A stretch of DNA of 64,000 bases, from assembly GCA_001752465.1 (NCBI GenBank), contig MDJB01000059.1:1-64000 (forward strand). Direction: 5' to 3'. Shown here piece by piece: positions 20,894 to 30,633 of this stretch. Source of the DNA: Haemophilus quentini (GTDB taxonomy: Bacteria; Pseudomonadota; Gammaproteobacteria; Enterobacterales; Pasteurellaceae). Numbering within the stretch: the stretch's first letter is position 1; every line of letters starts with the position of its first letter. Below the pieces are notes generated by a model. It was not told the DNA's origin. It searched no databases and saw nothing but the letters and a program-made list of their open reading frames with translations. The position numbers were made by a program, and so were the translations under genes.

Positions 20894-21211
20894 TTAATAT
20901 TCTCTTTCTACTGGTAAATTTGCTTTCTCCCAGCCATCAAATCCACCAATAATACTAAACACATTTTCATAGCCTTGTTCCACTAGAAAGGTCGCTACAT
21001 TTTTACTGCTCACGCCATGATAGCAACTCACAATAATGGGGGAGTCAAAATCGACTAATTTTTCAAATTGCAAAAAACTTTGGTTCGTTAAATGAAAAGC
21101 ACCTTTAGGATGCGAGTGGGTAAAGCGTGCATCATCGCGAATATCGGCTAACACCGCCCCCTGCTGGACCATTTCCCACGCTTGTTGTGGCGTAATTTCT
21201 TTAAATGACAT
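20894..21211 (-). CDS. glpE: thiosulfate sulfurtransferase (single rhodanese domain)
   Basis: 105 residues, one rhodanese domain. The active cysteine is Cys63 in CYHGVS, matching the GlpE loop. It moves sulfur from thiosulfate to cyanide in vitro or to thioredoxin. The start codon directly abuts the stop of rarD (21212-21214), so the two are translationally coupled and probably read from ilvY onward. Confidence 0.92.
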   Translation of the reverse strand: MSFKEITPQQAWEMVQQGAVLADIRDDARFTHSHPKGAFHLTNQSFLQFEKLVDFDSPIIVSCYHGVSSKNVATFLVEQGYENVFSIIGGFDGWEKANLPVEREY

Positions 21212-22090
21212 TTATAAACTTCCTTTTGCGTGCTGTTTGTACACACCATCAAGCACAACAAGAATCATAGCGAGCACTAAACAAATAAAAAGCGGATAAC
21301 TTTCGGCGTCAATTTGTTCACCGATAAAAAACGATACGAAAATCATCATAATGGTTTCCACATAGCCAAGTAAGCCAAGCAAATTCATTGGTAACATGTT
21401 GCTGGCAATCACATAAGCTATCAATGCCGTGCCACTAATTAATCCAAGCAACACAAGCAGCCCCCAAATATTAGGATTACTTTGTTCAACCACTGCGAAA
21501 TCTGTTTGCAACGCAAAATAAATGCTAATTGGAATTAGGCTCAACATCTCTAAACAAAAAGAAGCGAGATCACTATTTTTTAATGCTTTTCGAACGGAAA
21601 AATAAGTGGTATAGCCAACACAAATCACAATGGCTTCCCAGGAAAGCCCGCCTTTTAGCACAATATTAGAAATCACACCCAATGCGGCAATTACGACTGC
21701 AATAAATTTGAACGTTGAAATACGTTCTTTAAAAATTAAGCGACCCGCTGCCACCATCAAAATAGGCAAAAGCAAATAACCAAAAGACACGCTCAACGAA
21801 CTACCATTATTCGGCGCCCAAAGAAAAAGCCACATTTGAAACCCCATCAATAAGCCGCAAAATAGATAGGGCAATGCCAAGTGCGGTTGTTTTTTGATAA
21901 GTTTTAAGCGATGAATCAACGCATTTTTCTGCTTAAACATAAACACGGAAAGGACAACAAAGGGAAACGTAAAAATCATCCGATAACCGAAAATATCCGT
22001 GCCACTCAAAGGTTTCAACAGCGTAGAAAAATAATACATATAGCCAAATAGAAATGAGGCAAGTAATGAAACGAGAACACCTTTAAACAT
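21212..22090 (-). CDS. rarD: RarD-type EamA transporter
   Basis: 292 residues with ten predicted membrane helices in two EamA repeats. The RarD branch is marked by the N-terminal FGYMYYFSTLL and the GLLMGFQMWLFLWAPNNG segment. These drug/metabolite superfamily members export or import unidentified small molecules; no substrate can be assigned. It lies 31 bp after ilvY on the same strand. Confidence 0.9.
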   Translation of the reverse strand: MFKGVLVSLLASFLFGYMYYFSTLLKPLSGTDIFGYRMIFTFPFVVLSVFMFKQKNALIHRLKLIKKQPHLALPYLFCGLLMGFQMWLFLWAPNNGSSLSVSFGYLLLPILMVAAGRLIFKERISTFKFIAVVIAALGVISNIVLKGGLSWEAIVICVGYTTYFSVRKALKNSDLASFCLEMLSLIPISIYFALQTDFAVVEQSNPNIWGLLVLLGLISGTALIAYVIASNMLPMNLLGLLGYVETIMMIFVSFFIGEQIDAESYPLFICLVLAMILVVLDGVYKQHAKGSL

Positions 22091-22121
22091 AAGAAATCCT
22101 TATTCTAAACAACTAATCATT

Positions 22122-23000
22122 CTATTCTAATATCGCCCAAAATGCACGGATTAAGGGCTGTTCTAGATTCCTTTTTTGGGTACAAATAACCAATTCAAAA
22201 GGCTCAACAGTCCTATCAAGATTAAGTCTGGAAATTTGATTATTCATTGGACTATTGTCAATGACCACATCAGGCAACATCGCTAATCCGAATCCCAATC
22301 CCACCATTGGAACAATCCCTTCATGCCCCGCAACGGTAGCATAAATTTTTGGATGTTTAATATGTTTCTCCCGCAGCCATTGTTCAATCCTCTGCCGAGC
22401 ATGCCCTTCAACAGGGAAAATAAAAGGCATTTGCTGCCAATTAATTGGTTTTTCCTGCAGTAATTGTGTCGCCAGACAAGCCACGCGCGGTGCAATTAAA
22501 GATAAGCTAATATCATCAATTTTATGAAATACCACGCTGGATGGCAGATTATTCGGCTTACCCGCAATAGCGAGGTCAACTTGTTGTGTTTGAATCAACT
22601 CTAATGCAAGAGCTGGATCGCCCGTCGTCAGTTGAATTTCCACTTTAGGATAACGCTGGCGAAATTCTTTAAGTACGTGCGGAAGATGGCTATAAGATGC
22701 GGTTACAGAGCAAAAAAGTTTAATTTCACCGCAAAGTTCATCTGATTCATCCTTGAGCTGTTGTTTAAATTGTTGCCAGTTTTGCCATTCTGTTTTAGCA
22801 AATTGCAAAAATTTCTCGCCATATTCAGTGAGTTTTACTTGGCGATTATCACGGATAAAAAGCGTTTTTCCTAACTCGTCTTCCAATCGTTGAATTTGAC
22901 GGGAAAGCGTAGAGGGAGACATATGGTTTTGGGCGGCAGTTTTGGCGAAGTTTTGGGTTTCTGATAATTTGATGAATAAGTTGAGATCGTTGAAGTCCAT
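22122..23000 (-). CDS. ilvY: LysR-type regulator of ilvC
   Basis: 292 residues. N-terminal winged helix-turn-helix (about residues 1-60, FAKTAAQNHMSPSTLSRQIQ) and a two-lobed effector domain. IlvY responds to acetolactate and acetohydroxybutyrate and activates ilvC, which lies divergently here as in enterobacteria. The intergenic gap is about 685 bp rather than the usual 100-200 because repeat elements fill it. A LysR-type operator is visible near ilvC. Confidence 0.92.
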   Translation of the reverse strand: MDFNDLNLFIKLSETQNFAKTAAQNHMSPSTLSRQIQRLEDELGKTLFIRDNRQVKLTEYGEKFLQFAKTEWQNWQQFKQQLKDESDELCGEIKLFCSVTASYSHLPHVLKEFRQRYPKVEIQLTTGDPALALELIQTQQVDLAIAGKPNNLPSSVVFHKIDDISLSLIAPRVACLATQLLQEKPINWQQMPFIFPVEGHARQRIEQWLREKHIKHPKIYATVAGHEGIVPMVGLGFGLAMLPDVVIDNSPMNNQISRLNLDRTVEPFELVICTQKRNLEQPLIRAFWAILE

Positions 23001-23040
23001 AATGATATCTATTTTATTTGAGTCAGGGTTTCGCCTGACG

Positions 23041-23216
23041 GCGACCTACTTTTTCTTTGCTCGTGCAAAGCAAAAGTAGGCAAAAAGAAAACACGCCCTA
23101 CTTTGCCTTACTTCCTGAAAAATTGGAAATTTGCTTAACGGAAATTTTCTGAACTCGCTACGCTCAAACAGACGAAAATTTCCTACAAATTTCCAATTTT
23201 TCAGGCGGCAAAGAAG
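23041..23216 (-). repeat. large hairpin-forming intergenic repeat, copy 1
   Basis: A hairpin CCTACTTTTT..AAAAGTAGG (about 23045-23080) is followed by nested inverted repeats (GAAAAATTGGAAATTTG with CAAATTTCCAATTTTTC, and GGAAATTTTC with GAAAATTTCC). At the core is the block GTTTGAGCGTAGCGAGTTC (read on the minus strand). The same parts recur in reverse orientation in copy 2. Repeats with this core are scattered through Pasteurellaceae genomes and often yield false short proteins with the motif LFERSEFR. Mobility or function is unknown. Confidence 0.8.
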
Positions 23217-23334
23217 GGAGCTAATTTGTTCTTTCTTCAATTTAAAGTGCGGGTAAAATTTAGCGTATTTTAAAAAAATACCAGAAAACTAACCGCACTT
23301 TTTAATAACGCTCTGATATATTCTGATCCCCATA

Positions 23335-23500
23335 TAAATCGCCTTTGCGACTTTCAATTTTCAGGCAATTTGCGTCTGTTTGAGCGCAGCGAGTTCAGCA
23401 AATTGCCGTTAAGAAAATTGAAACAAAGCAAAGAACTGCGATTTAATTGGGGCGTGTTTTCTTTGCCTACTTTCTTTTACACGAGTAAAAGAAAGTAGGT
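23335..23500 (+). repeat. large hairpin-forming intergenic repeat, copy 2 (inverted)
   Basis: Nested arms AAATCGC/GCGATTT, CAATTTTC/GAAAATTG and GGCAATTTGC/GCAAATTGCC surround GTTTGAGCGCAGCGAGTTC. GGGGCGTGTTTTCTTTGCC and a second hairpin, CCTACTTTCTTTT..AAAAGAAAGTAGG, follow to 23500. It is the same composite as copy 1, in the opposite orientation and diverged in the stems. Confidence 0.8.
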
Positions 23501-23547
23501 CTCTCATCGAGCGAAATACGATGCCAATCCACAAAAAAACAACATAA

Positions 23548-23562
23548 TTGCACAAATCGCAA
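23548..23562 (+). promoter_or_regulatory. candidate IlvY operator
   Basis: TTGC-N7-GCAA, a LysR-type dyad. Its centre (23555) lies about 64 bp upstream of the start predicted from the -10 box at 23607-23612, the usual recognition-site position for LysR regulators. Assignment to IlvY is by context. Confidence 0.45.
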
Positions 23563-23584
23563 CGTTACATTCCTATAATATCAC

Positions 23585-23612
23585 TTTACGCAATCACAAA
23601 AAACTTTATAAT
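23585..23612 (+). promoter_or_regulatory. ilvC promoter candidate
   Basis: TTTACG (23585-23590), 16-bp spacer, TATAAT (23607-23612), 73 bp before the start codon. A second TATAAT at 23574-23579 lacks a matching -35 box. Confidence 0.45.
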
Positions 23613-23685
23613 CCCACCCACAACAAAAAAATATGCAAACACAACATCATACAATTATTCACCTTACACAATTAAGGACAAGAAA

Positions 23686-25164
23686 ATGACTAACTATTTC
23701 AACACATTAAATTTACGTCAAAAATTAGACCAATTAGGTCGTTGTCGTTTTATGGATCGCGAAGAATTTGCAGATGAAGCAAACTTCTTAAAAGGCAAAA
23801 AAATCGTTATCGTGGGCTGTGGTGCACAAGGTTTAAACCAAGGTTTGAATATGCGTGATTCTGGCTTAGATATTAGCTATGCCTTACGCCCTGAAGCGAT
23901 TGCAGAAAAACGTACTTCATTCCAACGTGCAACTGAAAATGGCTTTAAAGTGGGTACTTATGAAGAATTAATTCCAACTGCAGATTTAGTCGTAAACTTA
24001 ACACCAGACAAACAACACTCTAAAGTAGTTGCTGATGTGATGCCTTTAATGAAAAAAGACTCTGCATTTGGTTATTCACACGGTTTCAACATTGTTGAAG
24101 TTGGCGAAGAAATCCGTAAAGACATTACGGTTGTGATGGTTGCGCCAAAATGCCCGGGTACTGAAGTTCGTGAAGAATACAAACGTGGTTTCGGCGTGCC
24201 AACATTAATCGCAGTCCACCCTGAAAATGACCCGAAAGGCGAAGGCATGGCGATCGCAAAAGCATGGGTTGCTGCAACTGGCGGTCATAAAGCGGGTGTT
24301 TTAGAGTCGTCATTCGTGGCAGAAGTAAAATCTGACTTAATGGGTGAGCAAACTATCCTTTGCGGTATGTTACAGGCAGGTTCTATCGTATGTTATGACA
24401 AATTAGTGGCAGACGGTAAAGATCCAGCATACGCAGGTAAATTAATCCAATACGGTTGGGAAACCATTACCGAAGCGTTAAAACAAGGCGGTATCACATT
24501 AATGATGGATCGCTTGTCAAACAGTGCAAAATTACGTGCATTTGAACTTGCTGAGCAAATCAAAGAAAGCCTTGGTTTCTTATATTACAAACACATGGAT
24601 GACATCATCAACGGTCACTTCTCTGCGACCATGATGGCTGACTGGGCAAATGGCGACAAAGACTTATTCGCATGGCGTGAAGCAACAGGTAAAACCGCCT
24701 TTGAAAATGCACCAAAATATGATGGCAAAATTAGCGAACAAGAATACTTTGATAACGGCGTATTAATGATTGCAATGGTAAAAGCTGGCGTGGAATTAGC
24801 TTTTGAAGCGATGGTTGCAAGCGGTATTTATGAAGAATCAGCTTACTACGAATCACTTCACGAATTACCATTAATTGCGAACACCATCGCACGTAAACGC
24901 TTATACGAAATGAACGTGGTAATTTCTGATACTGCAGAATATGGTAACTACTTATTCTCTAACGTAGCGACTCCAATTCTTGCAAAAGAAATTATCCCTA
25001 ACCTTCAAAAAGGTGACTTGGGCGAGCCTACTCCAGTAGCGGAAATCGATAACATCACCTTGCGCGATGTAAACGATGCAATTCGTAACCACCCTGTTGA
25101 ATTAATCGGTCAAGAATTACGTGGTTATATGACAGATATGAAACGTATCGCTGTTGCGGGTTAG
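23686..25164 (+). CDS. ilvC: ketol-acid reductoisomerase (NADP+), class II
   Basis: 492 residues from the ATG at 23686, preceded by AAGGA; the open frame continues upstream but that extension is not family-like. It converts acetolactate or acetohydroxybutyrate to the dihydroxy acids in valine/isoleucine synthesis. The Rossmann motif [11 protein letters not shown] is at about 40-50. The long length with a duplicated knotted domain is the class II enterobacterial form. Separated from the rest of the ilv genes by about 5.5 kb. Confidence 0.97.
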   Translation: MTNYFNTLNLRQKLDQLGRCRFMDREEFADEANFLKGKKIVIVGCGAQGLNQGLNMRDSGLDISYALRPEAIAEKRTSFQRATENGFKVGTYEELIPTADLVVNLTPDKQHSKVVADVMPLMKKDSAFGYSHGFNIVEVGEEIRKDITVVMVAPKCPGTEVREEYKRGFGVPTLIAVHPENDPKGEGMAIAKAWVAATGGHKAGVLESSFVAEVKSDLMGEQTILCGMLQAGSIVCYDKLVADGKDPAYAGKLIQYGWETITEALKQGGITLMMDRLSNSAKLRAFELAEQIKESLGFLYYKHMDDIINGHFSATMMADWANGDKDLFAWREATGKTAFENAPKYDGKISEQEYFDNGVLMIAMVKAGVELAFEAMVASGIYEESAYYESLHELPLIANTIARKRLYEMNVVISDTAEYGNYLFSNVATPILAKEIIPNLQKGDLGEPTPVAEIDNITLRDVNDAIRNHPVELIGQELRGYMTDMKRIAVAG

Positions 25165-25184
25165 TACTGAATTAAACCCAATAG

Positions 25185-25217
25185 CAATCCGCACGTAAAA
25201 AGTGCGGATTGTTATTT
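25185..25217. terminator. shared terminator of ilvC and the hexomutase gene
   Basis: 10-bp perfect stem CAATCCGCAC (25185-25194) with GTGCGGATTG (25202-25211), then TTATTTTT. It sits between convergent genes. Confidence 0.85.
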
Positions 25218-25227
25218 TTAGAAGCAA

Positions 25228-26880
25228 TTAGCAATCTTGTTTGCCATAAGCATCTTGGCGAAGAATGTGACGAACACCTTCATCAAATTCTGCTAATACG
25301 CGATCTGCATCTTTTGGATCTTTACCGCGCGCATCTAAGTAGAATTTAATTTTTGGTTCAGTACCTGAAGGACGAGCAATTAAGCGTCCGCCATTTTCCA
25401 AGTTAAATACAAGGATATCGCTTTGACGATCTGTTTTAGTATGGTCGATAAATTGTGCCACTTTCACGCCAGCGATTTCCGCTGGTGGATTGTTACGAAG
25501 TGCGGTCATTAATTTTCCAATTTCTGAAAGATCGCTTACTCGAATAGAGATTTGTCCACTCACATAAGCACCAAATTCTTTGGTAAATTCATCAGCATAA
25601 TCCGCTAAAGTTTTGCCTTGTTTTTTCAAGTTACGCACAAGATCTAAGAACACGATTGCTGCAGAAATACCGTCTTTATCGCGTACTTTGTCTGGATCTA
25701 CTAAATAGCCCAATGCTTCTTCAAAACCAAACAATAAGCCAGATACTTTACCGATATATTTGAAACCAGTTAAGGTTTCTTCTGATTGGAAACCATATTT
25801 TTTCGCAATTTCAGCGAGCGCAGGAGAAGAAACAAGTGAGCAAGCCAATGTGCCTTGTTTACCTTGATATTGTTTTGCTAAGTACCAACCTAAGAAACAG
25901 CCTACCACATTGCCATGTAGTGATTTCCAGTTGCCTTGTGCATCAGGCACAGCAACGGCTAAACGGTCTGCATCTGGGTCATTAGCAATGATAAATTCAG
26001 CATTCTTTTCTTTTGCCACTTTAATTGCTAAATCCAACGCGCCTTTTTCTTCTGGATTTGGGAAATTCACCGTTGGGAATGTGCCATCTGGCCAAACTTG
26101 ATCTGCGACTACGTGAGGTTGTGGTAAGCCTGCTTTTGCTAGCGTTTTACTTAAAACTTCATAGCCAACACCGTGCATAGCGGTATAAACATAGTTAATG
26201 TCGCAAGTTGGCTCTTTAGCTAATGATGCTGTTTTTGCAATGTACGCATCTACTACTTCATCATTTAACACCACATAATTATCGCTATGTGGTAAATCTT
26301 GGATATTGCCAGCCGCAACTTTATCAATTAATGCTGCGATGTCTTTATCTGCCGGTGAAACGATTTGACCGCCACCATTTGCTTTACCTAAATACACTTT
26401 ATAGCCGTTATCTTCCGGTGGGTTATGGCTTGCTGTTACCATTACACCTGCAGTGGTATCAAAATATTGGATAGCATAAGCTAAAACTGGCGTAGGTAAT
26501 TTGCGTGGTAATAAATAAGCTTTTACGCCTGCACCCGCCATAATTTCAGCGGTGTCACGGGCAAAAATATCAGAGTTTTTACGGCCGTCGTAACCAATTA
26601 CGATTGATGGTTCTTTATCGTAATCTTTTAAATATTCCGCTAAACCGACAGCAGCTTGAGAAACTAAAACTCGGTTCATCCCCATTGAGCCAGCTTGTAA
26701 ACGGCCACGTAAACCTGCTGTACCAAATTGTAAGCGACCATCAAAACGTGCGTGCAATTCTGCTTCTGCCGCTTTATCTCCGCCTTTTGCGGCATCTAAA
26801 AGTGCGGTTAATTCTGCACGAGTTTCTGTGTCAGGATCTTGGTTTAACCAATTTTGCGCTACATGAAAAAGAGTTGTCAT
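25228..26880 (-). CDS. phosphohexomutase (phosphoglucomutase/phosphomannomutase)
   Basis: 550 residues from the ATG at 26880, preceded by AAGGATGATCC; the 19 codons above it are not family-like. Alpha-D-phosphohexomutase fold: the active phosphoserine is Ser151 in TASHNPPEDNGY, the metal loop is DPDADR (about 300) and the sugar-binding GFEEALGY and phosphate-binding RPSGTEPKIKFY motifs follow. It interconverts sugar 1- and 6-phosphates. This larger PgmB/ManB-type cannot be assigned to glucose or mannose from sequence alone. Divergent from dnaE. Confidence 0.9.
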   Translation of the reverse strand: MTTLFHVAQNWLNQDPDTETRAELTALLDAAKGGDKAAEAELHARFDGRLQFGTAGLRGRLQAGSMGMNRVLVSQAAVGLAEYLKDYDKEPSIVIGYDGRKNSDIFARDTAEIMAGAGVKAYLLPRKLPTPVLAYAIQYFDTTAGVMVTASHNPPEDNGYKVYLGKANGGGQIVSPADKDIAALIDKVAAGNIQDLPHSDNYVVLNDEVVDAYIAKTASLAKEPTCDINYVYTAMHGVGYEVLSKTLAKAGLPQPHVVADQVWPDGTFPTVNFPNPEEKGALDLAIKVAKEKNAEFIIANDPDADRLAVAVPDAQGNWKSLHGNVVGCFLGWYLAKQYQGKQGTLACSLVSSPALAEIAKKYGFQSEETLTGFKYIGKVSGLLFGFEEALGYLVDPDKVRDKDGISAAIVFLDLVRNLKKQGKTLADYADEFTKEFGAYVSGQISIRVSDLSEIGKLMTALRNNPPAEIAGVKVAQFIDHTKTDRQSDILVFNLENGGRLIARPSGTEPKIKFYLDARGKDPKDADRVLAEFDEGVRHILRQDAYGKQDC

Positions 26881-27060
26881 AGGATCATCCTTATTCTCTT
26901 GAAATAAATAAATCGCTGGTAGACTAGCCGAAATCACCCAAAATGGGAACGGATAATTATCAAAATTTTGATCTACTTAACATTTTTTGTTCACGCAATC
27001 GGTTATCCGAGCTAATTAGGAAAGCCGTTTGTTGCATAGGCATTTGTTTGAAAAATTCGC

Positions 27061-27066
27061 TATAAT
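27061..27066 (+). promoter_or_regulatory. possible dnaE -10 box
   Basis: TATAAT 50 bp upstream of dnaE. No convincing -35 box at the right distance. An uptake signal overlaps the leader just before the AAGGA ribosome site. Confidence 0.3.
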
Positions 27067-27115
27067 ATCGCCTCAATATTTACGGCAAAATTTAACCGCA
27101 CTTTAAGGATTTTCA

Positions 27116-30100
27116 ATGTCATCCCAGCCTCGTTTCGTCCATCTTCGCACGCACACAGATTTTTCGATGATTGACAGTATCGTCAAAGTGAAACCTCTCG
27201 TGAAAGCTTGTGCTGCCAATGAAATGGTTGCGATGGGATTAACGGATTTTACTAATTTTTGCGGTGTGGTACGTTTTTATGGCGAAATGCTTTCTTCGGG
27301 GATGAAGCCAATTATCGGTGCAGATGTAAAAGTAAAAAGTGCATTGTGTGGCGATGAATACTTTGATCTTACTTTGCTGGCTAAAAATAATGAAGGCTAT
27401 AAAAATATTACTTTATTGTTATCAAAGGCTTATCAACGAGGTTATAACGATTTACCTTATATTGATCAAGATTGGTTGATTGAACATCGCGAGGGCGTGA
27501 TTATTTTATCAGGGGGGACGCAAGGCGATGTGGGTAAAAAATTGTTGAAAGAAAACGCTGCAGAAATTGAAAGTGCGGTTGCTTTTTACCAAGAATTTTT
27601 TGCTGATCATTTTTATCTTGCGCTTACTCGTACTGGAAGACCTGATGAAGAACGTTATATCCAAGCAGCTTTGAAATTATCAGAACGTTGTAATTTACCA
27701 CTAGTCGCAACTAATGATGTGATGTTTTTGAATGCAGAGGATTTTGAAGCCCACGAAATTCGCGTAGCGATTCACGATGGCTATACTTTAGACGATCCTA
27801 AACGTCCAAAACGTTATACCCCACAACAATATTTCCGCAGCGAAGACGAAATGTGCAAGTTATTCGCTGACATTCCTTCCGCAATAGAAAATACATTATT
27901 AATCGCGCAACGTTGTAGTGTCACCTTGCGCCTTGGTCAATATTTCTTGCCTCAGTTTCCAACTGGCGATTTAAGTACAGAAGATTTCTTGGTGCAAAAA
28001 GCTAAAGAAGGTTTGGAAGAGCGTTTAGCTTTTTTATTCCCTGATGAAAAAGTGCGGTTAGAAAAAAGACCAAAATATGATGAACGCTTGCAAGTTGAGC
28101 TGGATGTAATTAACCAAATGGGATTCCCTGGTTATTTCTTGATCGTAATGGAGTTTATTCAGTGGTCGAAAGATAACGACATTCCTGTTGGGCCGGGTCG
28201 TGGTTCTGGTGCGGGTTCATTAGTGGCTTATGCATTAAAAATCACTGATTTAGATCCGCTAGAGTTTGATTTGCTATTTGAACGTTTCTTAAATCCAGAA
28301 CGTGTGTCTATGCCCGATTTCGACGTGGATTTCTGTATGGATGGTCGAGACCGAGTGATTGAGCACGTTGCTGAAACTTACGGCCGTGGTGCTGTATCAC
28401 AAATTATCACCTTTGGAACCATGGCGGCGAAAGCGGTGATTCGTGATGTGGGGCGCGTATTGGGGCATCCGTATGGTTTTGTTGATCGTATTTCGAAATT
28501 AATTCCGCCAGATCCTGGTATGACGCTTGCGAAAGCATTTGAGGCTGAGCCACAATTACAGACCGCGTACGATAGCGATGAAGAAGTGCAAGCGTTGATT
28601 GACATGGCACGCAAGCTGGAGGGCGTGACGCGTAATGCGGGTAAACATGCTGGTGGCGTGGTCATTTCGCCAACCTTAATTACTGATTTTGCACCGCTCT
28701 ATTGTGATAATGAAGGTTTACATCCTGTTACTCACTTTGATAAAAATGATGTGGAATATGCAGGGCTTGTGAAATTCGACTTCTTAGGCTTGCGTACTCT
28801 CACTATCATTAAATGGGCATTAGATATGATTAATGCTCGTATGGTGCGTGAAGGCAAGCCTCGAGTAGATATTACCGCTATTCCACTTGATGATCCTGAA
28901 TCTTTTGAATTACTTAAACGTTCCGAAACCACCGCAGTGTTCCAGTTGGAATCGCGCGGAATGAAGGATTTGATTAAGCGTCTGCAGCCTGACTGTTTTG
29001 AAGATATTATCGCGTTGGTGGCATTGTTCCGTCCTGGCCCGTTGCAATCAGGCATGGTGGATAACTTTATCGACCGTAAACACGGACGAGAAGAAGTATC
29101 TTACCCTGACGCAGAATATCAACATGAAAGCTTGAAACCTATTCTTGAGCCGACTTACGGCATTATTTTGTATCAAGAACAAGTGATGCAAATTGCGCAG
29201 GTGTTGGCTGGTTATACGCTGGGTGGAGCTGACTTATTGCGTCGAGCGATGGGTAAAAAGAAACCAGAAGAAATGGCAAAACAGCGCTCTGTATTTAAAG
29301 AAGGTGCAGAGAAAAACGGCGTAGATGGCGAGCTATCCATGAAGATTTTCGACTTGGTGGAGAAATTTGCTGGCTATGGTTTTAATAAATCTCACTCCGC
29401 TGCTTATGCCTTGGTGTCTTACCAAACCCTTTGGTTAAAAACTCATTTCCCTGCGGAATTCATGGCAGCAGTGATGACATCTGAAATGGATAACACGGAT
29501 AAAATCGTAGGGTTGTACGACGAATGTTTGCGTATGGGCTTAAAAGTAACGCCGCCAGATATTAATATCGGCAAACACCATTTTAGTGTCAATGAACAAG
29601 GTGAGATTGTATATGGGATTGGCGCGATTAGAGGTGTGGGGGAAGGACCGATTGACGCACTTGTGACGGCAAGAAATGAAGGGAGGATTTTCAAAGATTT
29701 ATTCGATTTATGCGCTCGTGTAGATTTGAAAAAAATTAACCGCCGTACCTTTGAAAGCTTAATTATGTCGGGCGCCTTTGATAAATTAGGCCCACATCGC
29801 GCCGCACTTTCTAAGAATTTAGAAGATGCGCTTAGAGCTTCCGATCAGCATGCGAAAGACGAAGCCATGGGACAAACGGATATGTTCGGTGTGCTGACTG
29901 AAACCCATGAAGAAGTGGAAAATGCCTATGCTAATACACCACCCTATACCGAAAAACAAATCCTTGATGGTGAACGAGAAACCTTGGGGCTTTATTTAAG
30001 CAGCCATCCTGTTAGCCGCTATTTGAAAGAACTTTCTCATTACACATCAACGCAGTTGAAAGATCTTGCACCAAATCGTCGTGGACAAATTAGCACTGTG

Positions 30101-30595
30101 GCAGGGCTAGTCGTGGCATCGAGAATTGCCATGACGAAAAAAGGCAATCGTCTAGGCATTGCAACATTAGATGATCGTTCAGGTCGCTTAGATTTAACAT
30201 TATTTGGTGAAAGCCTAGAACAATTTGGTGAGAAATTACAAAAAGATACAGTGATTGTTGCTTCTGGGCAGGTGAGCTTTGATGATTTCTCTGGTGGCTT
30301 AAAAATGACGGTGCGAGAATTAATGACTTTAGATGAGGCTCGTTCTCGTTATGTCAAATCTTTAGCTATTAGTCTTTCTGAGCATCAAATTACACCAAGT
30401 TTTATTAAACAACTTAAAGCATTACTTGAGCCAGTGAGTGGTGGAACGTTGCCGATTAACGTGTATTATCAAAGTCCGAAAGGTCGTGCGTTGCTACGTT
30501 TGGGCGTGCAATGGTCGATTATTCCAACAGATGAAATTCTGACGGAATTAGTGAATTTACTTGGCGAAAGTGCGGTGGAATTAGAGTTTGAATAA
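27116..30595 (+). CDS. dnaE: DNA polymerase III subunit alpha
   Basis: 1159 residues, the replicative polymerase. It has an N-terminal PHP domain ([13 protein letters not shown]), a C-family polymerase core with catalytic Asp401, Asp403 (PDFDVDF) and Asp555 (KFDFLGL) at the same numbers as in E. coli, and a beta-clamp-binding region. An OB domain (about 990-1070) and a C-terminal tau-binding part follow. Single gene, divergent from the hexomutase, with a strong terminator. Confidence 0.98.
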   Translation: MSSQPRFVHLRTHTDFSMIDSIVKVKPLVKACAANEMVAMGLTDFTNFCGVVRFYGEMLSSGMKPIIGADVKVKSALCGDEYFDLTLLAKNNEGYKNITLLLSKAYQRGYNDLPYIDQDWLIEHREGVIILSGGTQGDVGKKLLKENAAEIESAVAFYQEFFADHFYLALTRTGRPDEERYIQAALKLSERCNLPLVATNDVMFLNAEDFEAHEIRVAIHDGYTLDDPKRPKRYTPQQYFRSEDEMCKLFADIPSAIENTLLIAQRCSVTLRLGQYFLPQFPTGDLSTEDFLVQKAKEGLEERLAFLFPDEKVRLEKRPKYDERLQVELDVINQMGFPGYFLIVMEFIQWSKDNDIPVGPGRGSGAGSLVAYALKITDLDPLEFDLLFERFLNPERVSMPDFDVDFCMDGRDRVIEHVAETYGRGAVSQIITFGTMAAKAVIRDVGRVLGHPYGFVDRISKLIPPDPGMTLAKAFEAEPQLQTAYDSDEEVQALIDMARKLEGVTRNAGKHAGGVVISPTLITDFAPLYCDNEGLHPVTHFDKNDVEYAGLVKFDFLGLRTLTIIKWALDMINARMVREGKPRVDITAIPLDDPESFELLKRSETTAVFQLESRGMKDLIKRLQPDCFEDIIALVALFRPGPLQSGMVDNFIDRKHGREEVSYPDAEYQHESLKPILEPTYGIILYQEQVMQIAQVLAGYTLGGADLLRRAMGKKKPEEMAKQRSVFKEGAEKNGVDGELSMKIFDLVEKFAGYGFNKSHSAAYALVSYQTLWLKTHFPAEFMAAVMTSEMDNTDKIVGLYDECLRMGLKVTPPDINIGKHHFSVNEQGEIVYGIGAIRGVGEGPIDALVTARNEGRIFKDLFDLCARVDLKKINRRTFESLIMSGAFDKLGPHRAALSKNLEDALRASDQHAKDEAMGQTDMFGVLTETHEEVENAYANTPPYTEKQILDGERETLGLYLSSHPVSRYLKELSHYTSTQLKDLAPNRRGQISTVAGLVVASRIAMTKKGNRLGIATLDDRSGRLDLTLFGESLEQFGEKLQKDTVIVASGQVSFDDFSGGLKMTVRELMTLDEARSRYVKSLAISLSEHQITPSFIKQLKALLEPVSGGTLPINVYYQSPKGRALLRLGVQWSIIPTDEILTELVNLLGESAVELEFE

Positions 30596-30600
30596 TATAA

Positions 30601-30628
30601 AGGCGTGAAAAATATCACGCCTTTTTTA
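30601..30628. terminator. shared terminator of dnaE and ilvA
   Basis: 8-bp stem AGGCGTGA (30601-30608) with TCACGCCT (30615-30622), then TTTTTA. It lies 6 bp from both coding ends of the convergent genes. Confidence 0.85.
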
Positions 30629-30633
30629 TAAGA

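Noticed and set aside
23046-23240. 64-codon open frame on the minus strand
   Set aside because: It lies wholly in the hairpin repeat and gives the LFERSEFR-type false protein that such repeats produce.
23548-23685. 46-codon upstream extension of ilvC
   Set aside because: It covers the promoter and operator, has no family similarity, and a good ribosome site precedes the ATG at 23686.
26881-26937. 19-codon extension of the hexomutase
   Set aside because: No family similarity; a strong ribosome site precedes 26880.
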